From contig NZ_BAAACY010000098.1 in NCBI RefSeq assembly GCF_039521925.1, positions 1 to 64,000 of the forward strand: DNA of 64,000 nt. The letters are read 5' to 3'. The notes beneath the pieces were generated by a model. That model ran no database searches. It was not told the origin of the DNA and worked only from the letters and a program-made list of their open reading frames with translations. The DNA is from Virgibacillus salarius. GTDB lineage: Bacteria; Bacillota; Bacilli; Bacillales; Amphibacillaceae. The position numbers and the translations under genes are program-made. Below are positions 41,947-48,779 of the stretch, piece after piece (the first letter of the stretch is position 1; each line of letters opens with the position of its first letter).

Positions 41947-42534
41947 TTAATTGCAATCTCCATTTACTAAACAAGGGTTAACACTTAGCTTTTGTACAGC
42001 AGGTAATTGGTTTTCGGATCCCTTAAAATCTTTCATATCTACCCCTAAAGCTATTAGATTTTTATAACCTTGTTTTCCAGTAGTTGAAGTTTTAATCGTA
42101 TTATCAAGCTCTGTTTTAAGAGTTTTTAAATCTTCAATTTTACTTAATGTTGGCTTTAGATCTTTGCTTGCTTTATCAACTACAAATTTCATATGATACT
42201 TACCGTAATGAGCATTTTTTCTGATAGCACTCTTAATGTTAGATAGTTCATTGGTGTGAATTCTATCTCTAATTGAGGCGACACTACGTAAGTCTCTAAC
42301 GCTATACTTTGGAGACCAAGAACCATAATCATTTTCGTTTTCCAAGAACGTTTCAAGCTCATCAGCAAGTTTGGTTAATGCTTTGTTAAAGTGGTTGATG
42401 TTCTTGGTATTCTCAAGCAATTTAGGCTTAACATTTGTTTCAATATAAGAGTCAAATTCTTCTCTAGCAGTATCCAGTTGTACCTTTATTTTCTTTTCAA
42501 TAAAGTCGTATAAAGACTGTTTTGTTATTTTCAT
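41947..42534 (-). CDS. Coiled-coil phage protein
   Basis: 195 residues from ATG 42534 (GGGAGAAAT ahead). Helical and highly charged, with coiled coils at about 15-75 and 125-155, and a short C-terminal cysteine pair (NPCLVNGDCN). No family recognised. In the early operon. Confidence 0.6.
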   Translation of the reverse strand: MKITKQSLYDFIEKKIKVQLDTAREEFDSYIETNVKPKLLENTKNINHFNKALTKLADELETFLENENDYGSWSPKYSVRDLRSVASIRDRIHTNELSNIKSAIRKNAHYGKYHMKFVVDKASKDLKPTLSKIEDLKTLKTELDNTIKTSTTGKQGYKNLIALGVDMKDFKGSENQLPAVQKLSVNPCLVNGDCN

Positions 42535-42550
42535 TTCAATATTTCTCCCT

Positions 42551-42640
42551 TCAATAATTAATAAGTAGAAACCAATTACCGAGTGCCACAACTGCAAACA
42601 ACACTATATATGTCCAATCAGATTCTATGAGTCTGTTCAA
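42551..42640 (-). CDS. 29-residue membrane peptide
   Basis: TTG 42640 preceded by AGGAGG starts a single membrane segment (WTYIVLFAVVALGNWFLLI) and ends at 42551. The start overlaps the stop of the upstream gene (TTGA), indicating translational coupling. Together with the 20-residue peptide it shows that this operon encodes tiny membrane proteins. Confidence 0.5.
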   Translation of the reverse strand: MNRLIESDWTYIVLFAVVALGNWFLLINY

Positions 42641-42897
42641 AACCAATGCCTCCTGATGGCATCTTGTTTATTAATCTGTTCTAACAGGTCCTTTGCTTCC
42701 TCAGCAATCTGCTTATTTCTTTTCAGCCTGTCCAATTCATCTAGTGACCTAGCAATGTTGCTGTGATAAACTGCTGCCTTGGCAAATTCTCCTTTAAGCA
42801 TTAATTCTATTGCGTTTGCCAAAAGATAGTTATAGCAATCTAGTTCTTTATCAGCTTGTTCCTGGTCTTTTGGTAGAAACATAGATAATTTTTCCAT
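42637..42897 (-). CDS. Small helical phage protein
   Basis: 86 residues from ATG 42897 (AAGGAGAT ahead). Charged helices (KDQEQADKELDCYNYLL, RSLDELDRLKRNKQIAEE). No family recognised. Its stop overlaps the start of the 29-residue membrane peptide. Confidence 0.6.
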   Translation of the reverse strand: MEKLSMFLPKDQEQADKELDCYNYLLANAIELMLKGEFAKAAVYHSNIARSLDELDRLKRNKQIAEEAKDLLEQINKQDAIRRHWF

Positions 42898-42958
42898 TAC
42901 GATCTCCTTTCTTTTTCTCACTTCTGATAGAATATCTACTAGAAGGGAGGTTGTATGT

Positions 42959-43339
42959 TTGAAACTTAATCAAGATTGCGTTCGTTCAATTCTTCTTGAG
43001 TTAGAAGAACAGTTGACACTTAATGAAACTCTAGTTCTACAAGACCTTAAAGACTTTGAAACATTTAATAAGTTTGGTTACCAGACATCCGTTTATGCTT
43101 TATTGAAGTTAAAAGAAGCCGATTTTATTGATGGTCAAGTTCTACGCAGTGATGAAGAAATCATTGATATTGGTATTATCTCTATAACTTGGAGCGGTCA
43201 CCTTTTTTTAGACAACATTCGAGATAAAGTTGTTTGGACTAAAGCAAAAGATAGCGTTAAGTCATTATCAAGTGTGTCTTTATCTATTCTCTCTAACGTT
43301 GCGACAAGTATTGTGAAGAATCAAATTGGATTAAAATAA
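42959..43339 (+). CDS. DUF2513 protein, read against the early operon
   Basis: 126 residues. The start MKLNQDCVRSILLELEEQ and DGQVLRSDEEIIDIGIISITWSGHLFLDNIRD are the pattern of DUF2513. The TTG at 42959 follows GGGAGG. It is oriented opposite to the early genes and must have its own promoter, as expected of a gene expressed in the lysogen. The final helical part has VSLSILSNVATSIVKNQIG. Role unknown; DUF2513 genes are frequent in prophages. Confidence 0.75.
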   Translation: MKLNQDCVRSILLELEEQLTLNETLVLQDLKDFETFNKFGYQTSVYALLKLKEADFIDGQVLRSDEEIIDIGIISITWSGHLFLDNIRDKVVWTKAKDSVKSLSSVSLSILSNVATSIVKNQIGLK

Positions 43340-43507
43340 CTTGATCTCCACACCATCAATTAACACATAGACAAAATCTTTTTCATCCGGATAAGTTTTC
43401 TCAACGAAAGATGCTAATGAAATTAGATCGCCGTTGGTATCGATAGGTAATAATCTATTGATACCGTCTTTTTTTGAGTAAACAATTGGATATTTTCCCA
43501 CCTTCAC
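43331..43507 (-). CDS. Small phage protein
   Basis: 58 residues from GTG 43507 (VKVGKYPIVYSKKDGINRLLP...). The start is weakly defined; GTG 43501 is an alternative behind GGGGGTGAG. Beta-rich, soluble. Its end overlaps the convergent DUF2513 gene by 9 bp. Unknown function. Confidence 0.45.
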   Translation of the reverse strand: MKVGKYPIVYSKKDGINRLLPIDTNGDLISLASFVEKTYPDEKDFVYVLIDGVEIKLF

Positions 43508-43508
43508 C

Positions 43509-43733
43509 TCACCCCCAAGTCCCGTTGATATAATATTTAAACCATTCACCGTTTTTGTAATAAACCTCAAAGCAACGTTCTGGGAAGTTGCGTTTAACTT
43601 TCTTAATGTTATCTAGACTATAATGCTTGCGTTCTTCAGTACCCATAGCTTGGTTGTGTGCTTCATGCGTATTTTTCAACATTTTAAGTTCATGCTCTTG
43701 TAAATGTTTAGCAGCTGGTATTTTTTTAGACAT
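43509..43733 (-). CDS. Small early protein
   Basis: 74 residues, basic at the start (MSKKIPAAKHLQEHELKMLKN), with a C-terminal stretch rich in aromatic residues (CFEVYYKNGEWFKYYINGTWG). It overlaps the excisionase-like gene by 8 bp and so is coupled to it. Unknown. Confidence 0.55.
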   Translation of the reverse strand: MSKKIPAAKHLQEHELKMLKNTHEAHNQAMGTEERKHYSLDNIKKVKRNFPERCFEVYYKNGEWFKYYINGTWG

Positions 43734-43920
43734 TTTGGTTCACCTTGCTTTCTGGGTCTAACCATTTTTCAATGCTTTCAATATCAAAAATTATTTTTGA
43801 ACCAACTTTTTTGTGAGGAATTCTATTTTCTCTAACTAATCGATAGATAAAGGATTTTGACATCTTGTTGCCTGTATCTTCTAGGTATGTAACTAACCCT
43901 TTAACATCCGTTCGCTTCAT
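43726..43920 (-). CDS. Excisionase-like helix-turn-helix protein
   Basis: 64 residues from ATG 43920 (AAAGGAGG ahead). A winged helix-turn-helix of the excisionase/MerR type: KMSKSFIYRLVRENRIPHKKVGSKIIFDIESIEKWL. Such proteins either direct the integrase toward excision or regulate early genes. It is the second gene of the early operon, directly after the Cro-like gene, and has an operator just upstream. Confidence 0.75.
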   Translation of the reverse strand: MKRTDVKGLVTYLEDTGNKMSKSFIYRLVRENRIPHKKVGSKIIFDIESIEKWLDPESKVNQNV

Positions 43921-43937
43921 TTTATCTAACCTCCTTT

Positions 43938-44156
43938 TCAAATATCAGTTTTTCTGATATTTCTAGGCAAAAAAATTTCTTCTATTCTTTTATTGAAGTA
44001 TTTTGCTATGATGAATATTTCTTCGAGTTTAAAATCTGTTTCCCCACGTTCTTTTAATGCGTATGTTCTAGCATTTACTCCTAGAAGCTTAGCCATATCT
44101 TCTTGGCTGATTTTCTTAGACTTACGCAATTTAACTAGCTCCCAATGAACTACCAT
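43938..44156 (-). CDS. Cro-like XRE regulator
   Basis: 72 residues. A single helix-turn-helix of XRE type (KSKKISQEDMAKLLGVNARTYALKERGETDFKLEEIFIIAKYF). As the first gene of the early operon opposite the repressor, it is probably the Cro-type protein that keeps the lytic state. Its last codons (IRKTDI) coincide with a copy of the operator palindrome. Confidence 0.82.
   Translation of the reverse strand: MVVHWELVKLRKSKKISQEDMAKLLGVNARTYALKERGETDFKLEEIFIIAKYFNKRIEEIFLPRNIRKTDI
43942..43960. promoter_or_regulatory. Operator palindrome inside the Cro-like gene end
   Basis: ATATCAGTTTTTCTGATAT is a perfect palindrome apart from the central T, and its core is identical to the operator in the switch promoter (44195-44211). 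It overlaps the last codons and lies 22 bp ahead of the excisionase start. Confidence 0.7.
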
Positions 44157-44188
44157 CTACTAACCCCCTTTTCTATCAGTGTGCTTTT

Positions 44189-44217
44189 ATGATATATCAG
44201 TTTTTCTGATAAGTCAA
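44189..44217 (-). promoter_or_regulatory. Early lytic promoter with built-in operator
   Basis: Minus strand: -35 TTGACT (44212-44217), 17-bp spacer TATCAGAAAAACTGATA (44195-44211), -10 TATCAT (44189-44194). The spacer itself is the palindromic operator, so a bound repressor excludes RNA polymerase. A further half-site TATCAGT is at 44174-44180. Confidence 0.82.
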
Positions 44218-44248
44218 CGAAAAAAATCATAAATACTGATTATTTTTA

Positions 44249-44277
44249 TTGAAATGTAAGAAATACTGATATATACT
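44249..44277 (+). promoter_or_regulatory. Repressor promoter
   Basis: Plus strand: -35 TTGAAA (44249-44254), 17-bp spacer, -10 TATACT (44272-44277). The spacer contains an ATACTGAT half-site (44263-44270) and another lies at 44233-44240, so the repressor can control its own gene. Confidence 0.72.
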
Positions 44278-44338
44278 ATCTTTAGTACAAATAGTATATA
44301 AACACATTTATATAGATGAATAGATGGAGGAAGACAAA

Positions 44339-44731
44339 TTGGATATTAATAAGTATGTTGGAAGCAAAATTAGAGAATACAGAAAGAAAAAGGGTATGAA
44401 CCAAACTGAATTAGGAAAAAAGCTAGGAGTTAAGCAGAATACAGTGGCTGGTTATGAAAAAGGCGAATGGGAAGTAAGTTACGACAATCTTTTTATACTT
44501 GCAGATATATTCGAAATCAGCATTGATGATTTATTCCCAGCAACTAAAACAGAAGAAAATCACTTACAAAAAGCTTTAGAAGTTTCAAAAGATAAGGAAC
44601 TATCTACAGATGAAATGCATCTTATTAAAAAGATTACTGAAAAGGCCCTCGAACTTGAGGGCGATGATAGAAAGCAATTAATGAATAGCATTAAGCTTGC
44701 TGTTGATCTCTTTGAGAACATGGACAAGTGA
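44339..44731 (+). CDS. CI-type repressor, XRE family
   Basis: 130 residues from TTG 44339, chosen for GGAGG at good distance. N-terminal helix-turn-helix (IREYRKKKGMNQTELGKKLGVKQNTVAGYEKGEWEVSYDNLF), then a helical C-terminal part (about 75-130) without the Ser-Lys protease signature of lambda CI. Repressor inactivation by LexA-like self-cleavage is therefore not expected; induction may need an antirepressor. It is divergent from the Cro-like gene. Confidence 0.85.
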   Translation: MDINKYVGSKIREYRKKKGMNQTELGKKLGVKQNTVAGYEKGEWEVSYDNLFILADIFEISIDDLFPATKTEENHLQKALEVSKDKELSTDEMHLIKKITEKALELEGDDRKQLMNSIKLAVDLFENMDK

Positions 44732-44809
44732 TTCATCTAAGTACTTTGTTTCACTTATTTTAATCAGTTTTGCTAGTAAAACAATATTCTTGATTTCTTC
44801 TTCTGTCAT
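44678..44809 (-). CDS. Small gene antisense to the repressor end
   Basis: 43 residues from ATG 44809 with AAAGGCGG ahead (MTEEEIKNIVLLAKLIKISE, ending LNAIH). Helical and soluble. It overlaps the 3' end of the repressor gene by 54 bp in opposite orientation, so its transcript would be antisense to the repressor mRNA. Unknown; it might be a small regulator of the switch. Confidence 0.4.
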   Translation of the reverse strand: MTEEEIKNIVLLAKLIKISETKYLDESLVHVLKEINSKLNAIH

Positions 44810-44865
44810 TACATCGCCGCCTTTTAGTAATATTAAACAAAATTTCATATAAAGAAGGTGTCTGT

Positions 44866-45090
44866 TTGGCTTATAAAGTCGGAAGATGCCTGCTTCGTGA
44901 CCACCTTGAGAAATCGAAAATGACTCAACAAGAATTAGCAAATAGACTCAATGTTACGTTTCAACAAGTCAACAAATATGTTCTTGATAGACAGAAGATG
45001 TCCTTACAGGTTGCAAAGAACATTGCATCAATATTAAATTGTCATATCGATGATCTCTACGAATGGATTGAAGTAGGCTACAAAGAGTAG
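44866..45090 (+). CDS. Second XRE regulator
   Basis: 74 residues from TTG 44866 after AAGAAGGTG. Helix-turn-helix LEKSKMTQQELANRLNVTFQQVNKYVLDRQKMSLQVAKNIASIL. It lies between repressor and integrase and probably regulates the lysogeny operon. Similar small XRE proteins in Bacillus phages are active in the lysogen. Confidence 0.75.
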   Translation: MAYKVGRCLLRDHLEKSKMTQQELANRLNVTFQQVNKYVLDRQKMSLQVAKNIASILNCHIDDLYEWIEVGYKE

Positions 45091-45198
45091 ATATTTTATC
45101 TACTCACCGACTTAATACAGCCGAACAGCTTTATTTACTCATTTATTCCACATATTGGTAATATGTGCATTGGTAATTGTTACACCTTTTTAATAAAT

Positions 45199-45244
45199 TT
45201 GTAACTTTCATGAAATTATTGTATCATGAACAGAACAAATGTTC
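45199..45244 (+). promoter_or_regulatory. Integrase promoter with LexA box
   Basis: -35 TTGTAA (45199-45204), 17-bp spacer, -10 TATCAT (45222-45227), then AGAACAAATGTTCT (45232-45245). Its core GAAC-AAAT-GTTC (45233-45244) fits the Bacillus LexA consensus and covers the expected start point. Integrase would be produced when SOS is on, ready for excision. Confidence 0.75.
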
Positions 45245-45283
45245 TAGTAATTTTCACAAAAAAATCTATTGGAGGTATTAGAT

Positions 45284-46453
45284 ATGGCCAGCTTTAGAGA
45301 AATTTCTAAAGGAAAATACAAACTTACAGTTGAATTAGGATATGTTGGAGGAAAACGAAAAAAGAAAAATAAAACAGTAAATGCAAAAAATAAAACTGAA
45401 GCTGGTAAAATGCTGACACTTTTTGAAGCAGAGATTTTATCAAAGCAGTTGATTGATGAAACCAAACTGTCTGTAGAAGGTTTTTATGAACAGTGGTTAG
45501 AAAAGTTTGCTAAGGATCATTACGGGATCCGTACACTCCAGGAGACCAAAAACATATTTGAGAAACGTTTGCTTCCGGAATTTGGCCCAATGAAATTAAA
45601 AGATGTAAAGAAGATTCACATAGTTAACTTTTTTGATGATTTAAAGAAGAACGGGAAGCGTTTGGATGGTAAGAAAGGTTCTCTATCATCAAGTAGTATT
45701 AAAAACGTGTACAAGGCTTTAAATGCCTTATTTAAAGTTGCTGAAGGATGGGATCTAATTGATCGTAATCCATGTGAAAAAATCAATCTACCAGCAGTTA
45801 GACACAAAAAATCGGAAGTCTATTCATTAGAAGAGTCTCAACTGCTCTTTTCCAAATTAGAAAAAGAAGATACTATGTGGCAATTAATTGTACAAGTTGC
45901 CGCCGTTTTGGGAGCACGTGAAGGGGAAATAGCAGCATTGGAAGGAAAGCATCTCGACTTTGAAAATAATGCCATTACGATTGAACAAGCGTTAGTCATA
46001 GTCACAGGTGAAGGTTTAAAATTAAAATCAACCAAAACAGATCGTACACGTAAGGTATCCGTTCCAGAAGATTTAATGAAGGCACTTAAAAAGTTAAGAG
46101 CAATTAAATTAGAACATCAAGTGGAAATGAGTGATGATTTATGGAAGTGGCCAGGACATTTATTTTTATTTTCGGATGAATACGGACAACCACTCAGACC
46201 TGATAGCATTAGTCAAAGGTGGATCCGGTTTTTAGACAAAGAGGAAAACAAAGGATTAAAAAAGATACGGTTTCATGATTTAAGACACACATCAGCGACT
46301 TTATTAATTAATCAAGGTGTTCATGCCAAAATTATCCAGGAACGCCTAGGGCACTCTAAAATCAGTACTACAATGGATGTTTACGGCCATGTACTTCAAC
46401 AAGCAGAAAAAAGTGCTGCAACACATTTTGAATCACTATTTAAAAAAGCTTAA
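45284..46453 (+). CDS. int: Tyrosine integrase
   Basis: 389 residues from ATG 45284 with GGAGGTATTAGAT ahead. N-terminal arm-binding domain (AP2-like, about 1-50), core-binding domain (about 62-160), then the catalytic domain with R212, H331, R334, H357 and Y367 (HDLRHTSATLL, LGHSKISTTMDVYGH). It catalyses insertion and excision at tRNA-Arg. Its gene ends 87 bp from attR. Induced by SOS according to its promoter. Confidence 0.94.
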   Translation: MASFREISKGKYKLTVELGYVGGKRKKKNKTVNAKNKTEAGKMLTLFEAEILSKQLIDETKLSVEGFYEQWLEKFAKDHYGIRTLQETKNIFEKRLLPEFGPMKLKDVKKIHIVNFFDDLKKNGKRLDGKKGSLSSSSIKNVYKALNALFKVAEGWDLIDRNPCEKINLPAVRHKKSEVYSLEESQLLFSKLEKEDTMWQLIVQVAAVLGAREGEIAALEGKHLDFENNAITIEQALVIVTGEGLKLKSTKTDRTRKVSVPEDLMKALKKLRAIKLEHQVEMSDDLWKWPGHLFLFSDEYGQPLRPDSISQRWIRFLDKEENKGLKKIRFHDLRHTSATLLINQGVHAKIIQERLGHSKISTTMDVYGHVLQQAEKSAATHFESLFKKA

Positions 46454-46500
46454 AATGGTATCCTATTGGTATCTTTTTAAAATATACAGTTTCCCACGCA

Positions 46501-46541
46501 AAAATAAAAAACCTCATAAACTCGTTGTTTACAAGGCTTTT
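46501..46541. terminator. Phage-borne terminator for tRNA-Arg and integrase
   Basis: AAACCTCATAAAC pairs with GTTTACAAGGCTT, with T-runs on both strands. Read on the minus strand it ends the tRNA-Arg transcript, which lost its own terminator (1562-1620) when the prophage inserted; on the + strand it ends the integrase transcript. Confidence 0.7.
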
Positions 46542-46558
46542 ATTAGACGTCCCAGGAG
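46541..46558. repeat. Prophage attachment site attR
   Basis: The 18-bp TATTAGACGTCCCAGGAG, identical to 1643-1660. It covers the last 11 bases of tRNA-Arg plus 7 downstream bases, so the tRNA remains intact after integration. Confidence 0.92.
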
Positions 46559-46621
46559 AGATTCGAACTCCCGACCCACAGCTTAGAAGGCTGTTGCTCT
46601 ATCCAGCTGAGCTACTGGGAC
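46548..46621 (-). tRNA. tRNA-Arg (UCU)
   Basis: 74 bases with a complete cloverleaf: acceptor GTCCCAG/CTGGGAC, anticodon loop CTTCTAA with anticodon TCT, T-loop TTCGAAT and discriminator G. The CCA end is not encoded. The prophage attachment core overlaps the last 11 bases. Confidence 0.95.
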
Positions 46622-46634
46622 ATAAAAATATGTA

Positions 46635-46708
46635 TGGAGCGGGTGAAGGGAATCGAACCCTCGTCATCAGCTTGGAAGGCTGAGGTTTTACCATTAAACT
46701 ACACCCGC
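46635..46708 (-). tRNA. tRNA-Gly (UCC)
   Basis: 74 bases including an encoded CCA: acceptor GCGGGTG/CACCCGC, anticodon loop CTTCCAA with anticodon TCC, T-loop TTCGATT. It lies 13 bp upstream of tRNA-Arg on the same strand, so both are cotranscribed. Confidence 0.95.
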
Positions 46709-46828
46709 ATATCATTACTATGTATGAAAAAACAATTGATTAATAGTTACTCCGTTTTTAACGGACAAGAATCATTATATAAACTTATACAGCTTTTGTC
46801 AATAGTTTCTAATAAATAATTTTAATTT

Positions 46829-46862
46829 CATCCATCCTTGGAGCAATGTCCAGGATGGATGC
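46829..46862. terminator. Hairpin downstream of ysnB
   Basis: CATCCATCCT and AGGATGGATG pair around 14 bases. The T-run on the minus strand is weak, so termination efficiency is uncertain. Confidence 0.45.
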
Positions 46863-46872
46863 GTATTTTGTT

Positions 46873-47382
46873 TTATAATGTAAACTCATACTGCAGATTA
46901 TGAACTAATTCACCTTCAGTTGTATAGTAACGTAATAAGATATTTTCTTTCTTTTCCCATTCCATTATAGCGTATGTTTTCTCTTTGCGAACCCGGGGCA
47001 ATCGTATACTACCTGGGTTAATTAATAATTGATCTCCACGTTGTTCTGCCCCTGCGATATGTGTGTGGCCAAAGCATATAATTTGTGCTCCTAATTCCTC
47101 TGCACGGTATGATATATGCATGAGATTCGTTTTAACTTGATGTAAATGACCATGAACTATTAAAAAGGTTAAACCGCCTATAGTAAGTGTCTGTTCTTCT
47201 GGATAACGTATGTCATGATCGCAGTTTCCAATAACTGTATAAAATCCATCCATTTCGTTCTCATCCAAATCCAATTCAGAATCTCCACAATGAAATCGAT
47301 AATCCACATTGTGACGTTGTTTAATCTTATCTAATTCTTCCGTTAATCCATGACTATCGCTTAATATAAGTACTTTTGTCAT
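46873..47382 (-). CDS. ysnB: Metallophosphoesterase, YfcE/MJ0936 family
   Basis: 169 residues from ATG 47382 (AAGGTGG ahead). Metal ligands follow the family order: D in LSDSHG, CGD..LD, GNCDHD, and the two HxH-type motifs VHGHLHQ and CFGHTH. It is a phosphodiesterase of the calcineurin-like superfamily with unknown natural substrate in Bacillus. Order ysnB-ysnA-rph is conserved; its ATG is 11 bp after the ysnA stop. Confidence 0.88.
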   Translation of the reverse strand: MTKVLILSDSHGLTEELDKIKQRHNVDYRFHCGDSELDLDENEMDGFYTVIGNCDHDIRYPEEQTLTIGGLTFLIVHGHLHQVKTNLMHISYRAEELGAQIICFGHTHIAGAEQRGDQLLINPGSIRLPRVRKEKTYAIMEWEKKENILLRYYTTEGELVHNLQYEFTL

Positions 47383-47392
47383 CGAATCCACC

Positions 47393-48001
47393 TTATTCCT
47401 TAATTAGTAATCCGTGTTGTGTCACTGTATCTTCTAGCTGAACAATTGCATTTCTACGATGACTAATTTGATTTTTTTTATCCGATGATAACTGTGCCAT
47501 TGTTTGCTGATAACCTTTAGGTATAAAAATTGGATCATAACCAAAACCATTTTCACCATATTGGTTATCGGCAATTCTCCCCTCACAATACCCTGTATAA
47601 AAACGTGTTTTAGATCCTGGAGATGCAATAGCAAGAACGCAAACGAATCTAGCAGTACGTTTAGCTTCAGGAATACCACGTAATTCCGATAGCACTTTTT
47701 CCATATTTAATTGATCATCTTTATGTTCCCCGGCATACCTTGCAGAATAAACACCGGGTCTACCATCTAATGCATCAATCACTAAACCAGAATCATCTGC
47801 AAGTACAGGTAATGATAATATGGAAGCTATTTCTTCTGCTTTTAAGGCAGCATTTTCTTTAAATGTTTCACCTGTTTCTTCTACATCTGGAAGGTCTTCT
47901 AAGTCATTTAAAGAAAGTGCCTTTAAGTTATAGGGCTTAAAAAACTCCTTAAACTCATTAGCCTTCCCTTTATTTTTCGTAGCAATGATGATTTGCTTCA
48001 T
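47393..48001 (-). CDS. ysnA: XTP/dITP diphosphatase (RdgB/HAM1)
   Basis: 202 residues. KQIIIATKNKGKANEFKEFF at the N-terminus (the SxNxxK-type substrate site), LADDSGLVIDALDGRPGVYSARYAG in the middle and FGYDPIFIP, SHRRNAI near the end are the signature of the Ham1/RdgB family. It clears deaminated purine triphosphates (XTP, ITP, dITP) from the nucleotide pool. It overlaps rph by 4 bp (ATGA). Confidence 0.94.
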   Translation of the reverse strand: MKQIIIATKNKGKANEFKEFFKPYNLKALSLNDLEDLPDVEETGETFKENAALKAEEIASILSLPVLADDSGLVIDALDGRPGVYSARYAGEHKDDQLNMEKVLSELRGIPEAKRTARFVCVLAIASPGSKTRFYTGYCEGRIADNQYGENGFGYDPIFIPKGYQQTMAQLSSDKKNQISHRRNAIVQLEDTVTQHGLLIKE

Positions 48002-48765
48002 TTGCTTTCTCCTTTTGCTGTAACACTTTCTCCAATTCTATTGGTGATATCTCCAAGTACTTCACGCTGCTTCATAATAATTGTCTGTATTCCCTGTTCA
48101 GCTAATTGCAGCAGTTCATTTAACTGTTTCATACTAAATGTCGCTTCTTCTCCTGTCCCTTGAATTTCTACAAATTCACCGGTACCTGTCATAACTATAT
48201 TCATATCGACATGAGCTTTGGAATCTTCCTCATAGTTTAAATCTAATATCTCCATGCCATCTGGCAATACCCCCACAGATATTGCGGCAAGAAAATCAGT
48301 AATTGGCATTTTGGATAAGACTTTCCGACGAAGTAAACTTTCGAAGGCTAACACTACAGCCACAAATGCACCAGTAATGGAAGCAGTTCTTGTTCCACCA
48401 TCCGCCTGAATGACATCACAGTCCACCCATACAGTCCGTTCTCCAATGCTGTCTAAATCAACAACAGAGCGTAAAGCTCTACCAATTAAGCGTTGTATTT
48501 CCATTGTTCTACCACTAACTTTTCCTTTTGAAGATTCTCTTATATTCCTCTGTTCGGTTGCTCTTGGTAACATTGCATATTCAGCAGTTATCCATCCCTT
48601 ACCTTGACCGCGCATAAACGGAGGAACTCTGTCTTCTATACTTGCATTACATATTACTTTAGTATTCCCTACTTGAATTAACACGGAACCCTCTGGATGC
48701 TGTAGAAAATTCGGTGTGATTGTAACAGGACGTAAGCTGTTACGATTACGTTGATCAGTTCTCAT
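47998..48765 (-). CDS. rph: Ribonuclease PH
   Basis: 255 residues of a phosphorolytic 3' exoribonuclease that trims tRNA ends. Marks are GKGWITAEYAMLPRAT, RTMEIQRLIGRALRSVVD, WVDCDVIQADGGTRTASITGA and DLNYEEDSKAHVDMNIVMTG. The start at 48765 is preferred over the ATG one codon earlier because of spacing from AAGGAGGAG. A hexameric enzyme, first gene of the rph-ysnA-ysnB operon here. Confidence 0.94.
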   Translation of the reverse strand: MRTDQRNRNSLRPVTITPNFLQHPEGSVLIQVGNTKVICNASIEDRVPPFMRGQGKGWITAEYAMLPRATEQRNIRESSKGKVSGRTMEIQRLIGRALRSVVDLDSIGERTVWVDCDVIQADGGTRTASITGAFVAVVLAFESLLRRKVLSKMPITDFLAAISVGVLPDGMEILDLNYEEDSKAHVDMNIVMTGTGEFVEIQGTGEEATFSMKQLNELLQLAEQGIQTIIMKQREVLGDITNRIGESVTAKGESK

Positions 48766-48779
48766 CATAACTCCTCCTT

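Larger units (their letters stand above)
1643..46558. mobile_element. Intact-looking siphovirus prophage in tRNA-Arg
   Basis: The element is bounded by 18-bp direct repeats, with a tyrosine integrase next to the tRNA gene. Inside are, in order, integration and lysogeny genes, early replication genes, an ArpU-type late regulator, packaging, HK97-type head, tail with tape measure, lysis genes, and an accessory block before attL. Nearly all phage genes read on the minus strand. The modules are complete and I see no stop or frameshift in a structural gene. The length is about 44.9 kb, typical of temperate siphoviruses of Bacillaceae. Confidence 0.93.

Noticed and set aside
45086..45106. Perfect palindrome GAGTAGATATTTTATCTACTC behind the second XRE gene
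   Set aside because: No T-run follows on either strand, so it was not listed as terminator; it differs from the TATCAG operator. It could still be a binding site.
46377..46819. Frames running through tRNA-Arg and tRNA-Gly
   Set aside because: They cross complete tRNA cloverleaf genes and have no start signals.
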